The translations under genes were made by a program, and so were the position numbers. Below are positions 57,731 to 64,000 of a DNA stretch of 64,000 nt, one piece after another. The stretch spans positions 3,658,001 to 3,722,000 of the forward strand of contig NZ_OZ245757.1 of assembly GCF_965227505.1 (NCBI RefSeq), given 5' to 3'. Numbering within the stretch: position 1 is the first letter of the stretch; every line of letters starts with the position of its first letter. A model generated the notes under the pieces. The model had not been told where the DNA came from, ran no database searches, and worked only from the letters and a program-made list of their open reading frames with translations. This DNA is from Pelagibius sp965227505. Its GTDB lineage: Bacteria; Pseudomonadota; Alphaproteobacteria; Kiloniellales; Kiloniellaceae.

Positions 57731-58010
57731 CGGTCCGTAGCCTGGATAGGTTCTGGGCGCACGGCATCGCACAGAAACTTCAGCGTCGCTCGTTTCCTTA
57801 GAGGCACAGAACACGTCCTGCCTCTTTAACTGACGCTCTCCACTTATCTCGGCCAAATCCATCTTTAGGCGTCGTGTAAGTCGACCGGCGACCTCCTGCT
57901 CCCCGTGAGCTCCACAATAAGATTCTGCAAGTACTTCGCACGATCCTGACATCTATTCCCAACCTGAAACCATAGGCTACGACTCACAAAGCTCGAAGGA
58001 GCGCAGCGTC
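57731..58010. other. 280-bp gap, no gene seen
   Basis: Nothing recognisable; a purine-rich GAAGGAG precedes the ATG of the next gene. A minus-strand frame (57434-57952) is a chance antisense reading of the transporter gene. Confidence 0.6.
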
Positions 58011-58703
58011 ATGTCGTCCATATTGATTGTAGGCGGAGGGTCGGGCATCGGGCTCGCCTGCGCTGAGTTGGCCCTTGAAAATCACTGGCTCGTTGTGATT
58101 GCCGGTCGGTCGGAAGAGCGTCTACTGGCCGCGAAGGAGAAGTTGGGAGATGTCCGCACGATTTCTTTTGATGCCTACAATCTGAATAAGGCACGCGCAG
58201 CTCTTGGTGACTTGGATGTCGAAGCCGTCGTCGCCACCAGTGGCAGCGATGCGGGCGCAGTGCCTTCTGCTGCGATGAGCGCATCCGGCATCGTCCAGGC
58301 GATCGAAACGAAGGCAGGCTCACAATTGATGGTGCTTCAGGCCGCGAAAGATACGTTGTCGTCGCTTTCCTCCATGACGTTTGTGACTGGCGCGCTTGCA
58401 CGAAAGCCTGCCCCAGGAATGGCGCCGCTGATAGCCGCGAACGCCGTCCTCGAAACACTGACTCCTGTGCTCGCCAAAGAGCTGGCGCCGGTCAGAGTTA
58501 ACAGCGTTTCTCCTGGATTCGTGGAGACGCCGATCTACGCAAGCTTGGGAGAGAAGGAACGTGCCGAGATGACCGAGGCAATGAAGCAGGCGTCCCCACT
58601 CGGACGGAATGCCACGCCTCGCGACGTTGCCGGAGCTGTTTGGTTTTCCGTCACTAACCAATCCGTCAATGGCGCTGTGCTGCCCCTCGACACGGGGATC
58701 TAA
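58011..58703 (+). CDS. SDR family protein lacking the catalytic Tyr and Lys
   Basis: 230 aa Rossmann-fold short-chain dehydrogenase relative. The cofactor loop ILIVGGGSGIGLACAELAL is intact (GGGxGIG), and the end VRVNSVSPGFVETPIY plus AVWFSVTNQSVNGAVLPLDTG is typical. But the Tyr-x-x-x-Lys pair falls at Leu140 and Asn144 (PLIAANAVLE, where functional enzymes read YxxxKAA), and the preceding Ser region reads FVTGALA. It may bind NAD(P) without SDR chemistry, or use another mechanism. Followed by an F420-type reductase-like gene. Confidence 0.85.
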   Translation: MSSILIVGGGSGIGLACAELALENHWLVVIAGRSEERLLAAKEKLGDVRTISFDAYNLNKARAALGDLDVEAVVATSGSDAGAVPSAAMSASGIVQAIETKAGSQLMVLQAAKDTLSSLSSMTFVTGALARKPAPGMAPLIAANAVLETLTPVLAKELAPVRVNSVSPGFVETPIYASLGEKERAEMTEAMKQASPLGRNATPRDVAGAVWFSVTNQSVNGAVLPLDTGI

Positions 58704-58773
58704 TGCAAGCACTCCTGAAGCGCCAATTGTACCAACTCTTGCATAGCTCGTTTGCGGAGACGGATAACAAGAT

Positions 58774-59427
58774 ATGAGAATCGGGATCATTGGCGCTGGA
58801 GCGATTGGCCAGACATACGCCAAGCTCTGGAGCGCGGCGGAGCATGAAGTCTTCCTGAGTTCCAGGAACCCCGAGAAGCTGGTGTCGCTTGTCCAGGACA
58901 TCGGAGCGAATGTCCAAGCCGGAACAACGGCTCAGGCTGCTCAGTTCGGTGAGGTCATTCTTCTTGCCGTCAACTACTCGACTGTCGGCGAAGCTGTTAA
59001 CGCGATCCGACCTTATGTAGAGGGCAAGTTAGTCATCGACGCAACCAATCCGCTGCGTCAAAAGGAAGACGGTGGTACCGAGCGTGTGATCGAGGACGAT
59101 CAGATTGCCGGAATGGTGATGGCAGATATGTTGCCCGAAGCCAGGATCGCCAAAGGGTTGACGACGCTATGGACTGGCTACGTCGAGCGTCACGCAAACG
59201 TTGCAGACCCGACGATCGCCATGACCCTGGCCGGTGACGATGCCAAAGATCGCGAGACCGTCGCCCAGCTCATTCGGGACGCCGGGCTCGTCCCCGTCGA
59301 TCTGGGGCGGCTCGCCCAGTCCCGCCCGCTCGATCCGCCGAGCCCGATCTGGAACGTCGTATTGACAGCCGAGGAGCTTGAGGCCCAAGTCGACGAATTC
59401 CGGCGTAAAACCGCCGAAGAGACGTAG
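58774..59427 (+). CDS. NADPH-dependent F420 reductase-like NAD(P)-binding protein
   Basis: 217 aa. Begins MRIGIIGAGAIGQTYAKLWSAAEHEV, a GxGxxG dinucleotide loop, then SSRNPEKL which would favour NADP (Arg after the beta-strand), and VIDATNPLRQKEDGG as in F420_oxidored proteins. Such proteins are widespread also in bacteria without F420, where the substrate is unknown. Together with the preceding SDR it forms a short redox pair. Confidence 0.85.
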   Translation: MRIGIIGAGAIGQTYAKLWSAAEHEVFLSSRNPEKLVSLVQDIGANVQAGTTAQAAQFGEVILLAVNYSTVGEAVNAIRPYVEGKLVIDATNPLRQKEDGGTERVIEDDQIAGMVMADMLPEARIAKGLTTLWTGYVERHANVADPTIAMTLAGDDAKDRETVAQLIRDAGLVPVDLGRLAQSRPLDPPSPIWNVVLTAEELEAQVDEFRRKTAEET

Positions 59428-59448
59428 CCTGGTCCTCGAACCCAAACG

Positions 59449-59739
59449 GGCGATATCGCGACGTTAAATGCCTACGAAGGCGTCTCACCGGACAACATAA
59501 CCACGGTCATGGTTTCCCAAGTCGGAATTGGGCAGGGGCACATCACTTTGCGCGCGATCATTGCAGAGGAACTGATACTGTTTGAGTGAGAGACCGCGTC
59601 GGTCGATGCAGCCTACGTCAACCCGGTTCTTGGAACGCAGTTCACTGGGAATGCCGAGAGCACGGGGATGTTCTGGCCGCTGCTACGGCAGATGGGCGCG
59701 GCCGTATGGGAGATGCTTCTACTCGCCGCTGCTGAGTAG
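59449..59739 (+). pseudogene. Remnant of a xanthine-dehydrogenase family molybdopterin-binding large subunit
   Basis: One continuous frame, interrupted by TGA at 59587-59589, reads like part of the IorB-type (isoquinoline 1-oxidoreductase beta) large subunit. Before the stop: YEGVSPDNITTVMVSQVGIG, then GQGHITLRAIIAEEL, matching the family segment with the MGQG motif. After it: YVNPVLGTQFTGNAESTGMF, then a helix ending WEMLLLAAAE, matching the family's NP-FG-Q-TGNS...FW-PLR-AGAAAR-ML pattern. The rest of the gene (about 650 residues) is missing. No selenocysteine signal was seen, so the stop is taken as decay. Confidence 0.8.
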
Positions 59740-60206
59740 TCGGCTGTCAAGCAACCGACATGACGGTTTTCTGTAAAGCCTCGACACGATCGTAAAATCC
59801 AGACCACGGCCGCTTCGCTAGGGTTCAGCCGAGCAAATGGTTTGGAGTGTCCGATGGTTAACCACGGTATTTCATTTTCTCAGCGGACCGATTGTGTTCG
59901 CCGGGAGCGACGAGTTGCCCATCGCTGGCCTCTGGTGTCCGACGATGGATGGTAGCGTCGAAGCGCCAACGCCCGCTGTTGCAAGAGCAACAGCTTCTGA
60001 TTCCGCCGGCGTGGCCTCGACCGGCACCTCTCCGTCCATGACCTCTGTTGTCCCGTGATGGCGGTGCATGAATGCGACCCCCCGCCACCGTCATCAGGCC
60101 CCGCGAGGTTCTTCCTAGCGAGGCTTGCAAACAGTCGGAGTCATTTTCATCGGCGATCAAGGGCAAGTCCGTAGGCGCTTCGCCGTTTCTCAAAAAGGAG
60201 AACAGT
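59740..60206. other. 467-bp gap with a doubtful minus-strand frame
   Basis: No recognisable gene. A minus-strand frame at 59872-60069 (65 codons, starting MHRHHGTTEVMDGEVPVEAT) has coding-like composition but no family I recognise and could be a decayed piece. The AAAGGAG site for the next gene is at 60195-60201. Confidence 0.5.
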
Positions 60207-61241
60207 ATGTCCAAACGCGTTCACATCGCCAAGTTTGGTGGCGTCGACGGTCTGAGGATCGATAATGTCGACATCCAACCGCCCGGACCCGGCGAAGTCA
60301 ACATTGCGGTCGAAGCGATCGGCATCAATCGCGGCGATATCCTGCTGCGCCAGGACCGGTACATCGAAAGCCCCGATCTCCCTAGTCGCATGAGCTACGA
60401 CGCAGCCGCGCGCATCACGGCCATTGGCGATGGTGTAACGGGTTTTCAGGTGGGCGATAAGGTGATGACGATTCCCGCGTTCTTACAGTCGCACTACGGC
60501 GTCTGCGGGGAAGATGTGAATGTCCCCGACTATGCGCTCTGGCCGTGGCCGGAGGCCATGTCCGCCGAAGAAGCTTCCTGTGTCGGCGTACAGTATCTGA
60601 CGACGTACTTCGGCATTAAAGAGGTCGGCGGCGCAAGAGATGGCGATACCGTCCTGCTTCCGGCCGCCACCGGCGGCGTCGGGCTTACCGCAATCGAGGT
60701 GGCGCGGGAACTCGGGCTGACAGTCATCGCGACTACGCGCAGCGCGGACAGTGTCGATTTGCTTCGTCAAAAAGGTGCAGATCACGTGGTCGTTACCCCC
60801 GAGGAGGATCTGCAAACGCGGGTCCAGGAGGTTACGGGTGGCAAGGGCCTTAAGACGATTTTCGACCCCATCGCTGGCGCGACCGTCGGAACATCACTGG
60901 CTTGCCTGAAACCAAATGGCACGCTGGTTCTCTATGGAGCGCTCGACCCGAACCCTGCGCAGCTTTCGACGACCGAACTGATCGGTAAGAATGCAAAGAT
61001 CGTCGCCTACACTGTATTTGCCTATTCAGGTTCGATAGGCCTCGGCTTCGAACAGCAGACCGATCTCGTCAATGAGGCGAGAGACTTTCTGATACCGCGA
61101 CTGGGCGACGGTCGCCTCAAACCCGAGATCAGCAAGGTCTTCGACCTCGAGGACGTTGCCGCGGCCCACACCTTCCTCGATGAAGAAAACAAAACCGGCA
61201 AGGTCGTCCTGCGCACCGCGCATGGACGTGCCGCCAGTTAG
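60207..61241 (+). CDS. Zinc-dependent alcohol dehydrogenase-like / quinone oxidoreductase
   Basis: 344 aa from ATG 60207 with AAAGGAG upstream; the frame is open for 135 bases before but not conserved. Medium-chain reductase with GroES-like AIGINRGDILLRQDRYI, no zinc ligands evident, and LLPAATGGVGLTAIEVARELGLTVIATTRS nucleotide loop. Predicted NADPH:quinone-type reductase. A canonical SDR gene starts 33 bases later. Confidence 0.88.
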   Translation: MSKRVHIAKFGGVDGLRIDNVDIQPPGPGEVNIAVEAIGINRGDILLRQDRYIESPDLPSRMSYDAAARITAIGDGVTGFQVGDKVMTIPAFLQSHYGVCGEDVNVPDYALWPWPEAMSAEEASCVGVQYLTTYFGIKEVGGARDGDTVLLPAATGGVGLTAIEVARELGLTVIATTRSADSVDLLRQKGADHVVVTPEEDLQTRVQEVTGGKGLKTIFDPIAGATVGTSLACLKPNGTLVLYGALDPNPAQLSTTELIGKNAKIVAYTVFAYSGSIGLGFEQQTDLVNEARDFLIPRLGDGRLKPEISKVFDLEDVAAAHTFLDEENKTGKVVLRTAHGRAAS

Positions 61242-61273
61242 TCAAGAGCTCTACGCATAAAAGGAGGCGAACG

Positions 61274-62041
61274 ATGAATGACTTCCAAGGCAAAGTAGCC
61301 TTGATTACAGGCGCCCGGTCCGGCATTGGCGCTGCGACCGCCCAACAGCTTGCCGAAAGGGGCGCGAAAGTCGCCATTGGCGTCCGCAAGGACGGCGACG
61401 GCGAAGAAACGCTAACCGCTGTTCGAGAGGCTGGAGGTGATGGTGCCATCTTCACGATTGACGTGTCCGATCAGAAACAGATTGACGACGGTGTTGCTGC
61501 GGTCATCGATACTTTTGGCCGCCTCGACGTCCTGATTGCCAACGCCGGAATAGAGCCTACAGATACGGTCCCTATTCAGGACTGGACAGTTGAAAACATC
61601 GACAAGCTTTTGACCGTCAATCTTCGCGGTGTCCTTCTGACCTGCCGCGCTGGCTTACCGCATATCGTAAAGGCGAAGGGATCGGTGTGCCTCCTATCGT
61701 CTTTGATGGGCACAGTCGGCAGCTTTGGCGTCGGTCCGTACTCAGCGACCAAAGCCGGGGTACAGGGCATTACAAGAACCCTTGCAGTCGAACAGCAAGC
61801 GAACGGCGTGCGGGTCAACTGCGTCGTCCCCGGCGCGATTGCAACTGAGATGCTCGAGCGCTTCTCCTCGACGATTGGTGGCTTCAGTGCCGAAAAGAAC
61901 GTGCCGATGGGCCGCGCAGGAAGAGCAGAAGAAGTCGCTGCGGCAATTACCTGGCTATGCTCCCCCGCGGCGTCCTATGTCACCGGCCAGTCGCTCGGCG
62001 TCGACGGCGGGATAACCGTGGTCATGCCGGCTGCAGAGTGA
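61274..62041 (+). CDS. SDR family oxidoreductase
   Basis: 255 aa classical short-chain dehydrogenase. Cofactor loop ALITGARSGIGAATAQQLAERGAKV, NAG motif LIANAGIE, catalytic Ser in LLSSLMG, Tyr156 and Lys160 in GPYSATKAGVQG, and the C-terminal YVTGQSLGVDGG. Complete active site, unlike the gene at 58011. The stop overlaps the start of the outer-membrane channel gene. Confidence 0.92.
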   Translation: MNDFQGKVALITGARSGIGAATAQQLAERGAKVAIGVRKDGDGEETLTAVREAGGDGAIFTIDVSDQKQIDDGVAAVIDTFGRLDVLIANAGIEPTDTVPIQDWTVENIDKLLTVNLRGVLLTCRAGLPHIVKAKGSVCLLSSLMGTVGSFGVGPYSATKAGVQGITRTLAVEQQANGVRVNCVVPGAIATEMLERFSSTIGGFSAEKNVPMGRAGRAEEVAAAITWLCSPAASYVTGQSLGVDGGITVVMPAAE

Positions 62042-63477
62042 AGCGTGGATCTGCGCGTTGTTGCGCAGCGGTGATGCTGCTCTCGGCCTCAAGCGTGAGT
62101 GTCGCCGCCATCGCGTCCACGCAGGCGGTCGCGCAGGACGAGCAGACGGCGGGTCAGCAGATTCAGATTTTTCGGTGGGCGGAGGATTACTCTTACATCG
62201 AGAAGATGGACAGACCACGAGTAGGCTTTGAGCATCTCAAGTGGCTTCCAATGGGTTCCCCCGACATCCGGCTCAACCTGGGAGGGCAGTACCGGCTGCG
62301 ACTGGACAGCGTTCGCAATCCGAGTTTCGGTCTGGTTCCCGGACAGGACGACTTCACGTCCGTAACACATCGGTTTCTAGCCCATGGCGACCTCCATGTC
62401 GGTGACAACATCAGAGCATTCGCCGAACTCGGTTACTATGTGGAGAATGGCCGGGAGCCTAGAGCCCGGCCTTTCGACGAAAGCGATCCCGATATCCAGC
62501 AGGCATTTCTGGAGCTACGAGGCGATACATTACCCTTTTCACCGACGCTACGGCTTGGGCGCCAGGAGATCGTCTTCGGAGCGCCACGATTTCTCAGTCT
62601 GCGTGAAGGCGCGAACACACGGCGAAGGTTCGATGCGGTACGTCTCGACCTTCAAATCGAGAACAGCGAGCTGGCACTCTTCGCCGGACGTCCGATTGAA
62701 CTGGACGATAGTGCGTTTTCAGACAGCTCGGACGATACAGAGTCCGTTTGGGGCATATATCTGCAGTCGCCATCACCGATCTCCTCGTCGGGTGGCCTAG
62801 ACCTCGCCTACATCGGACGGCGTGACGAAGATGAAGCCTGGGCGCAGGGAGTCGGATCCGAAACACGACACACCTTCTCCGCGCGGGCTTTCGGCCAGAC
62901 GCCTTTGTCGACCGGAACGTTCGACTATGACATTCAGGGAGGCATCCAAACCGGCAGCTTTGCCGATGGCGACATTTTTGCCTGGGGCCTCTCAGCCGAG
63001 GCCGGTTACCAGTTCGATGAGTTACCTTGGACGCCGCGCATCGCCATGCGCGCCAACGCAATATCGGGTGATGATGATCTTGAAGATCCTGATCTCGGAA
63101 CACTTAACGCGCTTTATCCGAACCTTGGCTACTTTACCGACGCTACCACCTTCGCGCCGGCAAACATGCTCGACGCTCATCCATTTGTCGAGTTTCGGCC
63201 GCATGAAAAGCTCACTTTCGAAGTGGGGGCTGACTTTCTGTTCCGAATGTACGAGGAAGATGCCGTCTATGGGGCCGGATACATCCCGCTGGTGCCGGCT
63301 GGACAAGGCGGTAGCGGCCAAATCGCAACGCTCGTCGAGATCACCGGCATTTGGGCGGTCACCGATCATATCGAGGTCAAGGCAAGCTATGTGCGAGGCA
63401 TCGCAGGTTCGATCATCGACCGGGTTGGCGGCAACGATTTTGACTTCGGTTTGGTCCACGCGAGCTTTCGGTTCTGA
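62038..63477 (+). CDS. Alginate-export (Alginate_exp) family outer-membrane protein
   Basis: 479 aa from GTG 62038, four-base overlap with the SDR stop (GTGA). Signal peptide near 1-33 with small residues before the cut (TQAVAQ). The rest has beta-barrel character: alternating hydrophobic/aromatic strands, LNLGGQYRLRLDSVRNPSFG, ELGYYVENGREPRARPFDESDPDIQQAF and LRLGRQEIVFGAPRFLSLREG, the core of the Alginate_exp domain; the last residue is Phe, as in barrels assembled by BamA. Likely uptake or export of a compound processed by the neighbouring reductases, rather than alginate. Confidence 0.85.
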   Translation: MKRGSARCCAAVMLLSASSVSVAAIASTQAVAQDEQTAGQQIQIFRWAEDYSYIEKMDRPRVGFEHLKWLPMGSPDIRLNLGGQYRLRLDSVRNPSFGLVPGQDDFTSVTHRFLAHGDLHVGDNIRAFAELGYYVENGREPRARPFDESDPDIQQAFLELRGDTLPFSPTLRLGRQEIVFGAPRFLSLREGANTRRRFDAVRLDLQIENSELALFAGRPIELDDSAFSDSSDDTESVWGIYLQSPSPISSSGGLDLAYIGRRDEDEAWAQGVGSETRHTFSARAFGQTPLSTGTFDYDIQGGIQTGSFADGDIFAWGLSAEAGYQFDELPWTPRIAMRANAISGDDDLEDPDLGTLNALYPNLGYFTDATTFAPANMLDAHPFVEFRPHEKLTFEVGADFLFRMYEEDAVYGAGYIPLVPAGQGGSGQIATLVEITGIWAVTDHIEVKASYVRGIAGSIIDRVGGNDFDFGLVHASFRF

Positions 63478-63731
63478 TTTTCAGAGACATACCTTGCCGG
63501 AGCTCCAGACAGCCAACGTCCAGAGCCGTTAGGTGGAAAGTCATCTGACATCTCCTTTGTCAGCCTGTTTGCCTTCGCAAGTCGCTGATCCAGCGCCTCG
63601 ACGAGTCTTTCATAGAACTCGCGGTCCGTGGCCTAGCGGCGCGTAACTCTGTGCGTTCGTCCTGGGTCCCGAACGTCATGACCTATGACACGAGAGTTAA
63701 GCGACATCCGGACTACCCCACGGATCAACGC
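63478..63731. other. 254-bp gap, no gene assigned
   Basis: Nothing reliable. A minus-strand frame around 63557-63633 reads as a charged helical segment, but it begins after a stop and has no good start. Confidence 0.5.
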
Positions 63732-63998
63732 TCATATCCCAAATTTAGAAATGATCTGATTGGCCCGAGCGCGTGTCTCCAGATCGTTCCAGTCGCGTAA
63801 GAGCTCGAGAATTATCTGCCGCGTTGATACTGGCACACCGCCCGCTTGTTGAATGCGTGATCGGTGGGCGCTTTCGATTGAGGAGGACGGCCACACGATG
63901 GCATCGACTACAAAAAAGCAATCATGGCCATGCGCCAAGGCGCCTAACACGGTGAAAGTCAGAGAAGCCTCGGTGCAACGCCCGAAAACTAAGAGTGT
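63732..63998 (-). CDS. YcaC-like isochorismatase family hydrolase, C-terminal part
   Basis: Only the last 88 codons are in the window; the frame stays open to the right edge. It reads LVFGRCTEASLTFTVLGALA near the edge, then FFVVDAIVWPSSSIESAHRS and GGVPVSTRQIILELLRDW, matching the YcaC pattern G-x-TEAC-x-TFPALDAL and AGAVPVTWxQVLLELQRDW. The cysteine expected right after TEA is Ser here (CTEAS), and the Cys sits two residues before TEA; the catalytic cysteine position may thus be changed. Needs the full gene outside the window. Confidence 0.65.
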   Translation of the reverse strand, partial: TLLVFGRCTEASLTFTVLGALAHGHDCFFVVDAIVWPSSSIESAHRSRIQQAGGVPVSTRQIILELLRDWNDLETRARANQIISKFGI

Positions 63999-64000
63999 AG

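Noticed and set aside
59587..59589. Selenocysteine reading of the internal TGA in the oxidase fragment
   Set aside because: No SECIS-like hairpin was seen after it, the position is not an active-site residue in the family, and most of the gene is missing.

Overview
The window looks like chromosomal DNA of a high-GC alphaproteobacterium, most plausibly in the Rhodospirillales/Kiloniellales area. This rests on the 16S rRNA sequence character, the order rrs-tRNA-Ile-tRNA-Ala-rrl-rrf-tRNA-fMet, alphaproteobacterial families (DUF1178, DUF4167, a hopanoid-type HpnL-like membrane protein) and conserved gene neighbourhoods. The genus is not identified; that would need a 16S database search.

Layout. 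1-184: end of accA. 716-6291: a five-gene peptide ABC importer (oppABCDF) with a hairpin between the binding protein and the first permease gene. 6324-9282: dgkA, an HpnL-like membrane protein, and an acyl-CoA dehydrogenase homologue that looks like a 3-sulfinopropanoyl-CoA desulfinase. 9412-16381: secA, then divergently two tandem parvulin foldases, argJ and mutT. 16576-22939: a small ribbon-helix-helix protein, an NDUFAF5-like methyltransferase, comF, grxC, a TehB-like methyltransferase, DUF1178, an unusual methyltransferase/P-loop fusion, and ubiG. 23102-35314: a long same-strand housekeeping block lysC-ptsP-rodZ-ispG-hisS-hemA-prfA-prmC-DUF4167. It joins the gene orders rodZ-ispG-hisS and hemA-prfA-prmC, both known from E. 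coli, and includes a C5-pathway glutamyl-tRNA reductase. 35397-47568: MOSC protein, universal stress protein, BCCT transporter, di-haem cytochrome c peroxidase behind an FNR-type site, clpB behind a sigma-32-like promoter, flavin reductase-like protein, dienelactone hydrolase family protein, ArgO-type exporter and an M23 cell-wall peptidase. 47784-54127: a complete rRNA operon with promoter, boxA and spacers unusually rich in short perfect hairpins.

After the tRNA-fMet gene (54.1 kb to the end) the character changes. GC is visibly lower except in the aspT-like gene, intergenic gaps are wide, and the genes are accessory: two MDR-type reductases, two SDRs (one without its catalytic residues), an F420-type NADP-binding protein, an AspT-like antiporter, an Alginate_exp-type outer-membrane protein, a decayed molybdopterin oxidase fragment and the end of a YcaC-like hydrolase. 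I read this as an acquired, partly decayed redox/catabolic region beside a tRNA gene. No integrase or attachment repeat was seen.

No CRISPR array, prophage, intact insertion sequence or recognisable defence system was found. The strongest candidates for new biology are the methyltransferase/P-loop fusion (20638-21933), the glutamate-less acyl-CoA dehydrogenase homologue, the covarying hairpin families in the rRNA spacers, and the redox cassette at the right end.
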